This document shows, piece after piece, positions 42,252 to 55,264 of a DNA stretch of 64,000 nt. This DNA is from Pezizomycotina sp. ARF18 (Eukaryota > Ascomycota). The DNA lies in assembly GCA_002224055.1 (NCBI GenBank), contig AZLU01000053.1:159836-223835 (forward strand). Reading direction: 5' to 3'. Both the position numbers and the translations under genes were made by a program. Under the pieces are notes generated by a model. The model made no database searches and was not told the DNA's origin. It worked only from the letters and a program-made list of their open reading frames with translations. Positions within the stretch are counted from its first letter, which is position 1. The number at the start of each line of letters is the position of its first letter.

Positions 42252-42590
42252 AGCTTCCGATGGTATCAAAAATGGTCTTATACGGTGTATATTCTCTATT
42301 TCCAATCCATGTAGCGAAGTGTTACTGTATTTGCTAGTCCGCGGTGTGTCAGACACCTTGTTCATTATAAATCGCAAGTGTTAGTAGTTTCTTCCTCATA
42401 TATCAATAGGCGCATTCAGGCGTTTGTCTAAAAGCAATATCAATTCAGATATCACTTAAATATGACGATACTCAACTAGTTGCTCAAGATTCAATGCTGC
42501 TATATATACCTAACCTTTTTGGAGATAACTATCTGGGAGAACATCTTATAGAGCGAGGTTTCAAGATTTCTCTCCAAATTTACACACCTC

Positions 42591-42633
<43 letters not shown>

Positions 42634-43840
42634 AATTCACTGTATTGTAAACTGATCTACAGCCAACCCATCTACTATACATTATATACACAACATAACA
42701 TCTCTTTACCTATCAATAGTTAGAATACGAAGCTTTATACTTCTTAATAGTTTTTCTTTTTGGATGGGTAAGATTTTGTATTTCATATAGCGTTATTTGT
42801 GTAACATTATTATTATATATATACTCTCTATTTTTTTTTTTTTTAAAAAAAAAAAAAAAATTGAGTAAGGAACGTAAACAGCTAACAAAACTGGCAACGC
42901 GAAATCGTATAATAACTGATTAAAAATTCTTTTGAATTCGAATTGACAACAACAAGCGCCGTCTAGTAGCTATAGCATCCTCCAATCCGGCGCCTTCGGG
43001 AAATACCAACTCTTTTTCGGCGGTTGATACCGGGATTCGCTTTCGGCGCAAAAAACCACGACTCCACGAGCACGGCCAAAAAGCATGGGGAATGGCGCAA
43101 TTCCTTGCAATTGAACAAGCTTCTCCTCTTGAGGAGAGCTACAAAAATTTTTTTCTATAATTTGTTGCGTTCCGAGGAAGACGTTCGAATTGACATAAAG
43201 CTGATGATTTCAATTGGTCAAAGTGATTTCTCGAAGAAAAAAGATTCAAGTATACAGATCTCTAAAATGGGATTATCATTATTCCAATTCCAAATGAATT
43301 GTATTTGATTGATTATTGATCAATCTTTAACTATAATGAACCCTGATTCGGGGGTAGATAGATAGTTAAAGAGCTACATAGCAGTATTATTAAGAGAGGT
43401 TGTGCCGGTGGTCTAGCCCACCTCCCCCGCGCAGATTAATAATGACGATATACCGCATAAAAGAAGAGGTAGCTTTTCTTTCCCATTCCTTTTTTTCCTT
43501 CTTCCCGAATTCACCCATAACCCGATAGAGAGAGTATTGTCGGTACAGCTACTTGTTACTATAATTGATTCCTTATAGGTAAACGTCCATTTTCATTCTC
43601 CTGCTATAACTAAAGCTGAAAGAGAAGAAGAGGAAAGATCGAAAGTATAAATATTGCCCCTCAAGGATCCTCTTTCGCCTAAACACTTTTTTTTTTTTTT
43701 TTTTTTTTTTTTCCATCAAGTTTAAAACAAACACCTACTCAATAGTAATACATACAATATACATACATACATACATACATACATACATACATACATCGCT
43801 TTGAAAATAATCCTCATACTAAATTATATCAAACACCCCA
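42252..43840. other. AT-rich intergenic region
   Basis: Contains A35 (42597-42631), T14-A16 (42831-42860), a T run (about 43687-43712) and an ACAT repeat. No gene is seen. The right end is the leader of the thioredoxin gene. Confidence 0.45.
43761..43796. repeat. (ACAT)n microsatellite
   Basis: Nine tandem ACAT units, about 50-85 bases upstream of the thioredoxin reading frame. Confidence 0.95.
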
Positions 43841-43843
43841 ACA

Positions 43844-44573
43844 GTGGCTTTATCAATACCATCCCAAGCTTTTAAAAGAGCACCAGTTCACTCTTCACTT
43901 CAGCATTACCAAAGACATCCGCAAGGTTCATACCGACAGCTTCGCTACTCACCTACGCAAGCCTTCTCCTTCTTCCCGTGCTTTTCACACTTCACAACCG
44001 AAAATGACTGTCACCGAGATCACCAGCGAGTAAGTATACGAAGCAATATATCACTTGCGTCTTTTCTTTCTTCCCCCTCCTTCGCCCCCTCTTCAATATC
44101 AAATATGCAATTATTTAGTCATTAACTGTATCAACCTCGGTTTTCTTCTCACAGCGAGCAATTCGATCAAATAATTGCTAGCTCCGAGCCGGTCGCCATC
44201 GATTTCTGGCGACGTGGTGCGGTCCTGCAGGGTCATCTCGCCAGTCTTTGAAAAGCTATCCGAAGGTCCAGAGTTCGAGAAAATCAAGTTCTACAAGCTG
44301 GATGTCGATAACTCCCCGCTTCGTCCGAGAAAGTCGGCATCAGGCTATGCGTAAGTTTCTTCTTCTCCTTTTGCTACGTAGAGCAGCTTTTTTTCCCCTT
44401 TATATACAACTCGCAGTAACCATTCTATATGTATATATACCTGATTAAGGCTCTAATTGCTAACGTTTGAGGTTATTTACCCCCACGAAAACAGCTACCT
44501 TTATAATCTTCAAGGATGGCAATAAGGTCGACGAGCTCGTTGGAGCAACCGAGTGGACTGGAGTCGTTACTGG
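43844..44573 (+). CDS. Thioredoxin, probably mitochondrial
   Basis: The core starts MTVTEITS at 44004, followed by an intron (GTAAGT at about 44031 to CACAG at 44155). Exon 2 reads EQFDQIIASSEPVAIDFW and then, with two lost bases, the ATWCGPCR active site (44202-44230). After this come VISPVFEKLSEGPEFEKIKF, YKLDVDN and SEKVGI. A second intron leads to ATFIIFKDGNKVDELVGATE. Upstream of MTVTE, an open Arg/Ser/Gln-rich, acid-poor reading from about 43844 ends SSRAFHTSQPK directly before the Met in the same frame. This looks like a mitochondrial presequence. The start there reads GTG, so the true ATG is not seen (perhaps a base error). The last exon is not clear: a GTAAGG after VTG may start another intron. 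Thioredoxin reduces protein disulphides. Confidence 0.8.
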
Positions 44574-46807
44574 TAAGGTCATCATAGTAAATATAGAACG
44601 GTCCAAAGGATGAGAAAATAAAATGTATCCGTGGGGTAGAAGAGTATTGTTCAATAGTAGCGATTGTCTGTTCTGTCAAATCAAAGAACTTGGATTTCCA
44701 CTAGATAGAGAACATTCCATAATCAAAAGAAAAGTGTTGCCAATTCAATAAACAGAGAGCTGTTACTTGTACAGATGTACATCTCGTAATTGAGTGATCA
44801 TTAAACATCGCTACTAGCGTGGAGAAATTTGATAGGAGACACCGCGATTCTGACTTGAAGCCAGATGAATACTCTCTTGTCCCCGAGCTAGATCACCTAG
44901 TTTCTCGATTAATTACTCATATCTACTGATAAATAGTCTCGTTGGACGCTCCTGCTACTTGTCATATACTGATAAACCCCTCTTAAGATAATTGAAAATT
45001 TAAAAGACCGCAAGCTCTTGAAAAACTACTGCTATATCTGGAGCTTCTAGCTACTCGGAAAGAGGTTTCCGAACGCCGCAAGGGGAGGAAATTTTTTTCA
45101 TAGGAGGAAAATTACATTACCGAGACATTGTTGCAATAAATGCTTCGGTCACGCTTCTTGAGCTCTGATTGATAGTTTTCTTCGGCTGTCGACGGCTCAT
45201 GGGTCTAGTTTCGTCAAGGAACAATTTGGGGAACCACCAATTTTTGTTAAACAGTTTATTCTCCCAGGGTTACATCCCTTTTGTCTCTTTTGGTCCGCAG
45301 CAAGGTGTCGCTATAGCATGGGTGAAGAAAAGACGAGACCAGACGCTCTTTTTTTTTTTTTTTCTTTAAGTCAAATTCAGCATGTATCCCGAAAAACTTT
45401 CAACAGCAAAGGCAAAAAAAAAAAAAAAAAAAAACCCAGAAAGGAAAAAGAAAAAAAGGAGAAAAAAGCTCGCGGTTCTAGAAACCCGGGAAGCATCTCT
45501 GCAACCCCTCGTGTCCCGATAAGCTTAATCTTGTCCCTGGGTAAAAAGTGATGGAATGATGCAGATAAGGCCAAAAAGATGGACGGGGGAAAATCCTACT
45601 TAATGATAACGGTTAAAAAAATAAAATAAAAATTAAGTATCCTCGAGAGAGAGAAACCCTTGAATATCAGCTCAATGAGACAGCCCCAGGCCTCATGTAT
45701 CAGGGAATTTTCGAATGGTGTGTGAAGCATGGGATGTATGGACTGCTTGTTTTCGCTTAGCCATTTTGGCTTCGTAGGGTAGGGTCGCATGATCCATTCC
45801 GTCGTCCGTTGAAGGAGATCGAAGACGCAGCTGGAAATCGCTACTGGTAGCAATAAAGTATATAGAGAAAACTGCGCATTATCAGCGCTACGACAATATT
45901 CACAGCTCCAGTATACCAATTGTTGAAGAATGGGTTAGAGAATATATCAACTTCCACGTTCCTTGGTTCTCTTTGGGGAAGGGGGAGCTCACCTCTGCGA
46001 AAAAAAAATTTGTTTCCTTCTGTCATCGCTTGGACGAACGAAGAAAAAAAAAGAAGTAAATATAATCAGATACTCATTAATAATTCAAAAAAAAAAAAAA
46101 ACTCATCTACCGTTAGGAATAATAATAAGAATATAAAAGTAGCAATGTGAATGAATCCTGAATGCATTACGGGGAAGCATGGGCTATCGTTGCCTTGCTG
46201 TATGTGGATCGTTTTGCTGTTACCTAATTGATTGATATATATAAAAAGTATGGATACTTTTTTTATGTTGAGAGGGAGAAGAGGCTATTTTCTTTTCTTT
46301 TTTTTTTTCTCTCTTTTTCTTTCTTGGTGATAGATAGCCTTTAATATATTTCTTTTTCCTTCTTCACTATTTCTTTCTTTCCTTTTTTTCTTTCCTTCCC
46401 ACTCCTGCATCATCGTGCTTGCAAATTGTTTTTAACTGGATAGAACGGCAATACATCTAAGCCGGAGGAAGTATAGTCAGTCACCTCTTAGTCTGCCCTT
46501 GAGCTAAAGCATAACTACTACCTTGCCGTATATAACCTCCTGCAGCTCCCACAACTCATCCTACTTACTCTTTCTGACCACTCCTGCTACCACCTACTCC
46601 CCCCAAACCTTCTTCCTTTTTGATTTCACGATACCCAAGAGGCTCCAGCTCCTTCCTGCGCAATCTCCCATCTTTGTCAACAGCCATACTTTTTTTTTCT
46701 CTAATCCATCTCAATTTCGTCCTTCAATAGCCTTAACCGTTTAAGCGAGCACACGACACAACACCGGTTCAATCTCCACTGCTCGTAGAAATCGGAGAAA
46801 TTAGACA
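44574..46807. other. Intergenic region
   Basis: May hold a last thioredoxin exon at its left end. It has T and A runs (45350-45363, 45416-45434) and a pyrimidine-rich stretch (46280-46400) before the aminotransferase. Frames here show no known motif. Confidence 0.4.
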
Positions 46808-49131
46808 ATGGCACCACCAACCGCTCTCATGGACCGTGAGAACGCCACAGCAGACAGCGACACCACCGCGGTCACCACCGTTGACCAACTTACAATTTTG
46901 GGCGTCAAGGAGCTGCGCGCGAAGACCGTCTTCAAAGGTGGAATCGCAGCAGCAGGTTTCAGCGACGCCTTCAAAAGCAATCCGTATGTTAAAAACAGCT
47001 AGGAACATGTAGTACTTCGCTTGCGTCTAATCGTTTTCTAATTTGCGAACGTGTACTAGAACGAGGACAAACCTCACTCAAAGACCTTACTCGTATGTAA
47101 TGATACCTGCAATCTTTGTGTAACCAACCACCGGAAACTTAGGCTAATTTTTGTTTCTTGTAATTCTAGACAAATTAAATGCGGAGGCTTTGTTAAAGAA
47201 GGTATATGAAAGCACATTTAGGCTCAATTCCTTGATCTCGAATATTCAAGAGGCTAACTGGCTTGTTTACTTTAGCCATCACCGCTCAAATCGGCTGCAA
47301 GATTCCTGGGAGTTGAGGGTTCGTTTTCCTGCGCCTTTTTTTTTTTTTTTTTTTTTTTTTTTCCTTAAACGTCTTGAAACTTGTGCTGACTTGCTGTAAT
47401 CTCAGGTATGATCTCCTTGGTGTGGACTACCCTCTAGCGAATATTTCCCATTCGACCATCTCTCGATGCGGGTGCCGTCAAAGGACAATTTTACCGAGGA
47501 ACTCATTGCTAAAACGGAACGGATATTAAAATTGGCAAGCACGATGCGACGACTGGTATACGACATATGGTACGTTAAAAGCAATTACAAACTTGGAATA
47601 TTGCGTAAACAATGGTTATGGCCAATAGGAAGAAGAAAAGCTTACAATAACATCGTTTAGATCTGTCTATCGGCCTCAACTACGGCCAGGGTACCGGATC
47701 TCCGCAGCTCATCCGATGGGTTACTGAACACACTGAGGTATCATTGACACCAAGGCTATTCCCGTCTAGATCATGTTGGATTGAATTTCAGAATTGCTGA
47801 CTTCATAATAGATTGTCCACAACCCACCGTACAGAGACTGGGGTTGTATCATGACGGTTGGGAGCACATCGGCCCTTGAGATGTGTATGCGAACCTTCTT
47901 ATCGCATGGAGATTGTGTACTTACCGACGAATATGCGTTCTCTAGCGCGGTAGAGACGGCAAGTGGCCTTGGCCACAAACTTATCGGCATTGCTCAGGAC
48001 TCTGAAGGCATGATGCCATCGAGCTCGATGATATCTTGTCAACTGGAATGCCAAGAGCGCGGCTGCAGGAAGCCATTCCTGACTTACTCGTCCCGTAAGT
48101 GTTTTCAAACTCAGCTATTGAAGCTTCAAGCGTATAGATATATGGCCGTTTGGACAAGCTAATTCGTTATTGAAAAATTAGAACTGGACACAACCCTATG
48201 GATCCACCAAAGCCTGACTCGTAGGAAGGAAATCTACGCAATTGCTCAGAAGCATGACCTCATTCTGCTGGAAGACGAACCGTACTACTTCCTCCAGATG
48301 CCCGTCTACGAATCTGGCGGAGCGGACCCCGTGGTCCCAAAACACACAAAGAGTTCTTAAAGTCTCTGGTACCCTCTTATCTCTCAATAGATATTGACGG
48401 AAGGGTCATCAGGATGGACTCGTTTTCCAAGGTAATCGCACCGGCTCTAGGTGCGGCTGGGTTACCTGCAACGAAAACTTCGTCGAAAGGTTCATGCGAT
48501 ATCAGGAAGTCTCCGTGATGTGTCCCAGCGGTTTCTCCAGGTCATTCTGTTCAAGCTTCTGGACGAGCACTGGGGCCATGAGGGCTACCTTGACTGGCTT
48601 ATTCACATTCGCAAGGAGTACACGAGGAGACGCAACATTCTTTTGCAGGCGTGCGAGAAATATCTGCCCAAGGAAGTGACGTCTTATGTCCCTCCGACAG
48701 CAGGCATGTTTGTGAGTAATAAACTTAATGTGCTGATTTTTAGTTCAGAAAAATTGCTAACTATTTTCCTTCATAGCTGTGGATCAATGTCAAAGCTGAG
48801 AAGCACAAGGACTTTGCTACGCTGAAAGTTGATGGCGTAGAGGAAGCTGTATTCTCGGCTAGTATTAACGAGAAGGCGCTGCTTTGCCGCGGCAAATGGT
48901 TTGTTAGCGAACCTGAACACGAGCAGACAAAGATGTTTATGCGTGCTACCTACGCCGCTGCACACGTATGTATTACCTTTGCCGACTAATTTTTCTCGTT
49001 TTCCGTTTTCCGAGAGAAAACGTCGCTAACTGATTTATCTTATGCAACAGGAGGACGCCATGATCGAGGCAATCAAGCGCTTCGGAAGGGCCGTTAGACA
49101 AGTCTTCGATCTGCCTGCTCTCGAAGAGTAA
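46808..49131 (+). CDS. Aromatic/2-aminoadipate aminotransferase, Aro8 type (class I PLP fold)
   Basis: The ATG at 46808 gives [18 protein letters not shown]. Several small exons follow ([10 protein letters not shown] near 47073-47092; [13 protein letters not shown]-like text near 47445). Then come [20 protein letters not shown] (about 47665-47730) and [20 protein letters not shown] (about 47850-47910). [14 protein letters not shown] at about 48260-48300 carries the Asp and Tyr that hold the pyridoxal cofactor. [11 protein letters not shown] (about 48412-48445) contains the Schiff-base Lys. The C-terminus has [26 protein letters not shown], and ends FDLPALEE-stop (49129-49131). Fungal Aro8-type enzymes transfer amino groups between aromatic amino acids or 2-aminoadipate and 2-oxoglutarate. 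Substrate choice cannot be read from sequence. Six or more introns and several frame breaks are visible. Confidence 0.87.
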
Positions 49132-49920
49132 AACCTTTTCAGCAACTCTCGATCTCAATCACCTCTCTCTCTTTCTTCTTTCTCTCTCTTTCTCTCTCTC
49201 TCTCTCTTTCTTTCTTGTTTTGTGTTAATTTCTCCTCAATACCTTTTTTGTTGGCCGATATTTGTCGATGTTCGCGAGTATTAGCTGGATAAATGCACAC
49301 CAGACACGAGAGTCGGCTTTTTAGTTATCAGTCTTGTTAAATGAGTAGTAGGGAGGATACGCAGTTCTGGTTTCTATTGGTTTTTAAATGCTTTTTTGGT
49401 TCCCTTTCTTGTGTAACATAGTTTTTCATGACTTGAGTATGGCTATTTTAGTTAGCGGGGGATCTACTATTACCATTGGATTTTTTTCTTTTCTTAAAGG
49501 ATGGTTTGGTTCGTTGGATTGGAGATAACCGCTCAGCAGGAAGAACCTGCTCCGCATTAATTTAAGATGTAGTAATGTCTTATATACATGTTACTAATCA
49601 TCCTCTCAGAAATTTAAATTCTTGTAACGTGTCCAAGATGTATGTTTTTTCCAAATTAAACAGTGAGGCATCCGTTGACCGTGTAGAATATTCCATTGCA
49701 GTGCGCTACTGACACCCAAATCTCACCAAAAACTAGAGCAGAACTATTCTTGTCCATCACTGGAGCGTGTGAAGGAAAACTTTTCCCAATACGCGAGATT
49801 TTTGGAGAAACCACGCAAGCTATGTTGTAATCAAGTGATTTGATTTCCATTCAAGAGGGAAAACTAAAGCATCTCATGTCTGTATCATACCCGCAGCTGG
49901 CGGATCGTCTCCGAAGCTTT
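49132..49920. other. Spacer between convergent genes; CT-rich run
   Basis: A CT-rich microsatellite-like stretch (49157-49215) lies just after the aminotransferase stop. No gene is seen. Confidence 0.45.
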
Positions 49921-51309
49921 CTAGTCCCGCCCAGGATCGATAGCTGCTCCACCGACCTGGTTTCTTAGTTTCTCATAAGCCTCCTTTGATGCGTAGTTGC
50001 TCCTGCACTTCTTTCTCCTCCTCTCGATCTCCTCTCGCTGCGCTGCTAGATTCTCCACCATCTTCGCTTTCTCTTGCCGATCCTGGTTCATCCGGGCCAG
50101 TAGCTCCTCCAATCTACCACGACGTCTGCGAGGTTCGGCAGTGGTGCTATAGTTGACGGCGGTTTTCGAAGCTTTTGCTCCAGCGACTGCCCTGAGCTAC
50201 AGTCGTACCGAACCCTCCGGAACGGATCTGGTGGGATTCCAAGCGCCAAATTCGTCGTCTTCCTCGTCGTCGGAATCGGTTTCTTCGGAGCCGCTGCTCT
50301 CATCTTCGCCTTCGCCTTCGATTATTGCATCCCGTATCCCTTCCCGCCTCCGTCGCTCCTTTTCGGCTTCGGCTTTTTTACCTAGAGCTATACCACCGTC
50401 GTCCACGTACGATTCGAACAGTTCGTCTTCGTCCCCGATGACTTTTAACCTCGATTCTTTCTTCTTTTTTATTGTTGTTGAAGAGGATGTAGTTACGCCG
50501 TCGGTTAGTGATATGTAATCCGGATTGTCCCTTCGCTGTGCTCGTCTCGCTTTAAGCGCGCGTATCGTCGCTGCGTCCGGTATCCCTCCCGAACCTACAC
50601 CGCCGCCGCCGCCACTACCACTGCTAGAACCGCCAAATTTGGATGCGATGCTCAGGGGATCGTTCGGCGTAGCCGCGGAGGAAATATCCGCCATCTCCGC
50701 GTCTTCGGGACTCCGCTGCCGGCTACCTACGTCCCGCGGTGTGTTGGTGTGGACGTCCGTAGCTCCTCCAGCGCCTCCTTGAGTACGACACGCCGCCCGA
50801 CGACGCTAGCGATAGCTGCTCCAGTGACCTCGTTGCGGCCGCCGGTATCGATGGTTTCTGTCTCGCCGCCGCCGCCGCGGCCGATACCTCCTCCTCCGCC
50901 TCCGCCTCCTCCGCTGTGCTTCGGTTGTGATGCCGTAGCCGATGACGACGACCCGTTGAGCGCTTTTGCGACCGCGTTCCGCTCCATGACCTGCCGTGCG
51001 AAACCGGCTTCTTTATGACCACGGTGTACTCGAAGAATCCTCATCGTCGGCGTCCGCGCCCGTCCCCGTAGAATTTGCCGCGGCATCCGCAGAGTCGTCG
51101 TAGCTCAGGTGTACTTTCGAAGACGGTTTGCGGTGTTTATTCGAGGACGATTTTCGCATGAACAGCGGCGTGGATGAGGAAGGTTCGGCTGCTGTAGCGA
51201 CGCCTGTCGTGATATTCGAGGCGGCGCCCATGTTCGTGTCTTCGTCGTCGTCTTCCTGGCCTATTATCCGCGCCTTTGGTCTCCTAGAGTTGAATTTGCT
51301 TGACTTCAT
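49921..51309 (-). CDS. Ntr2-like spliceosome disassembly factor (GCFC-related)
   Basis: The ATG at 51309 gives MKSSKFNSRRPKARIIGQED. Next are SSSTPLFMRKSSSNKHRKPS, KVHLSYDD, then VVIKKP, a Gly-rich run, and a block that with one correction reads SYSKEYLEELRTSTPT, a signature of Nineteen-complex-related protein 2. The middle has IPDAATIRALKARRAQRR, DYISLTD, RLKVIGDEDELFESYVDDGG, and then an acidic run ending EFGAWE. A C-terminal coiled coil (LARMNQDRQEKAKMVENLAA, with EEIERRRK) runs to the stop at 49921-49923. In yeast Ntr2 works with Ntr1 and the helicase Prp43 to take apart the spliceosome. Length fits, about 440 residues with no clear intron. Frame breaks fall near 51.0, 50.75 and 50.2 kb. 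Confidence 0.78.
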
Positions 51310-51569
51310 TTTGGCGGATATCGATATCGTGAGCCTTTTATTCAAATGATGATATATGTATGCGCTGTCGGAAGGGGTGGCAGGGAGTGATGACAGTGGA
51401 TTTTCTATGAGCGGGTTCTTCTGGTGTTGAATCAGGTTGAATCATACATTTTTCCTTCTTTTTTCTCTTAATGACTTTTGGGCCCTTAAAAATCAGCCGC
51501 CGCACGGAACTACCGCAGCCAATAATTTGCTGCTGCTTTTCAATTTCCTTTTTCCTCTTTACCAAAACC

Positions 51570-52066
51570 ATGCCACCGCATGTTCAGTACCTTCATATCT
51601 CCAACAATTATCCTACGTCTTTACCCCCCAGCAGGCAATTGATAACTTCTTTTCGCAGCCATGCATAGTATGTACCTGATCTTCACAGTGTCTCCAATTG
51701 TCAATATACGCTTTCTTTATACATGGATTTGCTAACTTCTACATCTCCAGGTTTACTCATTCCCCACCACCACCCAGGTTCGTCATAACCCGCTCGGCAG
51801 CTCCAATAGAATCCCCCTCGATTTTCATCTAATAATCCCCACCGTGCTATATATAGGCTGCCTGGAAGTAATGATGGCCCTGGAGGAATGCCACGCCAAG
51901 GGCTTCCTGTGGAAGGCAGTCGCATGTGCAACCAGCAGAAACGGGAGCTGAACAAGTGCTTCGCGGCGGAGAGATTGGAGATAAAGAAACAACGGCTGGC
52001 GATCGCCAAGGAGAAGAGAAGAAGCTGGAGGAAACCTGGGCGGACTGGGAGAAGGAGACGTCGTGA
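51570..52066 (+). CDS. CMC2: CMC2, twin CX9C COX assembly protein
   Basis: Exon 1 starts MPPHVQYLHISNNYPTS at 51570 and appears to end at GTATGT (about 51670). A CTCCAG acceptor and a short middle exon follow. The main exon reads EVMMALEECHAKGFLWKAV, then, with one base restored, a CNQQKRELNKCF stretch and RLEIKKQRLAIAKEKR, ending KETS-stop (52064-52066). Spacing of the cysteines (EC...CN...CF) fits the twin CX9C pattern of Cmc1/Cmc2, imported into the mitochondrial intermembrane space and needed for cytochrome oxidase assembly. One G is missing in the middle of the CX9C helix. It is convergent with the DsbA-like gene. The first exon is less certain than the last. Confidence 0.8.
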
Positions 52067-52446
52067 ATAAGGTGGCTGCCCCGCTGCAACGCATAGGACG
52101 CTTTTCTCTAGGAGCTTCGATTCGACACTGAACGAAAGCAACTCGCCTTTTTTTTTTTTTTTCCTTTCTTTCTTTCTTTTTTTTTCTTTTAACCGCTCTA
52201 CATGTGTAATTTCGGCGTTCAATTCAGGATGGATTTTGACATGCTTTGCATCTTTTTTCGAGCTTCCACTCTGGTATATAAATGGGTTTATATTATTCAT
52301 CTCCGCTCTCCTGCAATAAATATCCATATAACAAATAACTGGTTTTTATACTAGCTACTTTTAAAGACTTTAACACTGTATTCCTTGCTCGCCCATTCCC
52401 TCTTAAAAAAAAAAAAAAAAAAAAAAACTTTCAAATGTCACCAAGC
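52067..52446. other. Spacer between convergent genes
   Basis: Contains a T-rich run (52148-52190) and an A run (about 52406-52428). No gene is seen. Confidence 0.45.
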
Positions 52447-53440
52447 TCAAACGATGTTCTTCTCGGTCCACTCCTTCCACTGATCCAGCGACCAGCCGCT
52501 GCTGATGGAATTATCCGGGACACCGTTAAAGTAAACCGTCGGGGTCACGTGGGCGGATGCCTGGCGGGCCGCCTTCGTCAGGAACTTGATATCGTTGGTG
52601 ACCTTGTTGCCCACGTTGTAGCTGTCGCCGTCCGGCTTCTCGGTATCTGGAGCAGGTCGTACACTTCGACCGCTTTGACGCCGACGCTCTCTTCGGCTAG
52701 CTTGGCGAGGCGCTGGTAGGTCTGGTTCCTGGTCTCGTTGACGACATTGACGTCGAAGTACTCGATCTGGTTCTGGAAGAGAGCTTGCTGAAGTCCAGAA
52801 TTTCTCCGGGGCGAGGCGCTCGACGGCGAGGGCGCTTCGTGGACTATTAAATTTATCGAATGGATTAGACTCTGAATGCAAAAGATAACTACTAGATTGA
52901 ATTGGCTCTTAGGAATAACTTTGACTTACCGAGAGTACTGCTCGGGTGCCAGGTTGTATGAGTTGACGGAAGATAACTATGAAACAAATGAGATAATCGG
53001 TATGAGTAGAATAATTGCGAAATCTAAGTGAATAGTTTGCTTTGGAGGACTCACCTCGACCTGCCCAGGCTTGCTCTGTTCAAAGTACGGGATACTTCTT
53101 CGCTGACTTTCTTGAAAATTTTCGCGGAGAACTGGGAAAAAGATATATATATTAGAATATAATTCTGGCTGAGCTCTAAGCTTAGTAGCTCTAGCAATAT
53201 CCATGAGCTAACATACCGGCATACGTAGTCGAGATCTATCCACGGTAACCATTGTTAGCTCAATCCGGTTCTTTTACAATAGGTAGAGTGTAATATATTT
53301 CAATCTCGAAAGATTTCCTAGTTTTTCAGAAAACAGAGAGTAGTGGGGTCTTGTTGCCTTACAATTTCAACGGTGTGGGATTTGCGGGGCGAGCTCCCCG
53401 CAAAGAAGATGTGGGTCGCGAACTTCGGAGCTACAGCCAT
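52447..53440 (-). CDS. DsbA-like thioredoxin-fold protein
   Basis: It starts MAVAPKFATHIFFAG at 53440 and has several short exons. An exon near 53145-53060 gives a reading related to VCPFSAKIF (shifted), where DsbA-like proteins have their active-site CPxC/S. Later come FRQLIQPGT, then ALAVERLAPEKFW (about 52830), a YFDVNVVNETRNQTYQRLAK reading in another frame, and DSYNVGNKVTNDIKFLTKAA, then ASAHVTPTVYFNGVPDNSIS (about 52560-52490). The cis-Pro in VTPTVYFNG is the hallmark of the thioredoxin fold. It ends WTEKNIV-stop (52449-52447). Fungal members are oxidoreductase-like or glutathione-transferase-kappa-like proteins of unknown substrate. Frames shift several times. Confidence 0.72.
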
Positions 53441-55143
53441 GATCGTATATGTGTATATATTAGCGGTAAGAGGATGCCGAGTAAAAAGCTTAAATGGAAA
53501 TATACAATATATATATATATATAATTGAGTGGAGTTCTTGATGGATGATTGTATATTGAATATATATTTCTAGTAAAGTGATCAAGTGCGTTGGAATAAG
53601 GTATATTTATATAATTCACGGCTCCGATAAATGAATTTATTATTATAATCTTGTAAGTAATTAATTAAGCCTCTTAGGTGTTCAATACTTAGTAGTAAAA
53701 AATTATTATGCGATATTAGTCAAGACTTGCGCAGTCTCAGACGCATCGAGACCCTTACATTATACACCCATCTTACAAACGTCTCTATCTCCACAGCATA
53801 TTTTTACTTCTTATCAGTTATCAGTGATGATAATAATATTTTAAATACAAGAAGTACATCTGTAGAAGATACTTATTAGATGTATATAAGCAGTTTCATC
53901 TTTCTTTCTTTCTTTTCTTTCTTTCTTTCGCTTCCCTTTGACAATCTAGACTGTCTAATATTTGAAATACGTTTTCGCTTAAATGGTGACGCTGCCCTCA
54001 AAAATGTTATTCGCATTCTAGAGCGTTGACCCGCCTTACGAATTGCTCGGATTTAGTGAGATGATGACATTTTCCACGTGCTTTGTGGTTCACCTCTCCC
54101 TTTGCCCACGGCTGAAATTCTAATCTGTTCGTGCTCCTTAGGCTGTGGCATTAGAAAGTACATACACTGCCATGGGCGCTCGTTACTTTTTATTCTGATT
54201 ATACGTATTTTTTGGCAGGGCGTTTCCATTAGGGAGATCAAAGAAAGCCTGGTAAATATATTCTCATCATGATTGATGATATAGTTGCGGTAATCCATGT
54301 CCGTAGCCATTTAAGTGATCAGCTAAAGTAGTGAGCCGTAATGAATACGAGTAAAATAGCGATGTTCCGTACGATATTTCCAGAAATTAATAAATACATG
54401 AAAATATGCGAATATATACTACCTAGAACTGAAATAACGGTTAAGTCTACTTGCTCTCGACGAGTATCTTCGAGACGAGGAGGGTGTTATGAAGCCGCTC
54501 CAGTTTCTGCATTGATCAGCGTGACGGTGGTTACACAAATGAAGAAGATAGGCCGTTATGAGTTATCAATTCAATCATTGTAAACTAATATTCTTCTCGT
54601 AGGTAGTAATTTATTATTGTGGCTGCTTGATTCGTACACGCCCCGAGCCAGGTATTCAACTACCCATCCGAAGCTAAGAGTATATAATAAATCTGGGGAA
54701 TGGAGAAACCACAAAAACGTCTCTGTCAAACTCGCTCATCGGCCTAATGGGCGGAGATCTGTTTTTGTCTTTCGCAGCCATATATGTATACTGCAGTGCA
54801 GTGCAGTGCACTCTTATAAATACTTGATAGTCGGGTATTGGCGACGCCTTCTGGTGCTAATAGTTGGGTGTCTTATTTTTTTTTTATTTTTTATTTTTTT
54901 TTTTTTTTTTTTCGTTGTTTTTTGTATTGGACTTTTTACCGAGCCGAGGCAACTTTCACTGCCTACTTATGCCACAGTGTGTAAGGTAAGTGTATATTTT
55001 TACCACTTTGGGTGGTTGTGTTGTTGTGTGGAGGGATGGAAAATTTTTCTTGGGGGGGGAGTTTTAAAGGGAGCAAAAGAGAAAAATTTCGTTCACAAGC
55101 TGAAAATAAATAAAAATAAATAAAATAAACGAGGGGAGAATTG

Positions 55144-55146
<3 letters not shown>

Positions 55147-55183
<37 letters not shown>
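55147..55183. repeat. (TAT)n microsatellite
   Basis: About twelve tandem TAT units in the PEX13 upstream region. Confidence 0.95.
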
Positions 55184-55240
55184 CAATCCAGCCCCCTCTC
55201 TATTTTCCTTCCCTCTTTTTTTTCTTCTCTTTCCTGTTCC

Positions 55241-55264
55241 TCTCTCTCTCTCTCTCTCTCTCTC
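55241..55264. repeat. (TC)n microsatellite
   Basis: Twelve tandem TC units in the PEX13 upstream region. Confidence 0.95.

Noticed and set aside
50727-51086. Gly-rich and Pro-rich frames on both strands
   Set aside because: The Gly run belongs to the Ntr2-like protein; the Pro-rich plus-strand frame is its mirror.
52000-52327. Minus-strand frame overlapping CMC2 (208 codons in total)
   Set aside because: It is antisense to the CMC2 exon, which has the twin CX9C motif, and includes a poly-Lys run.
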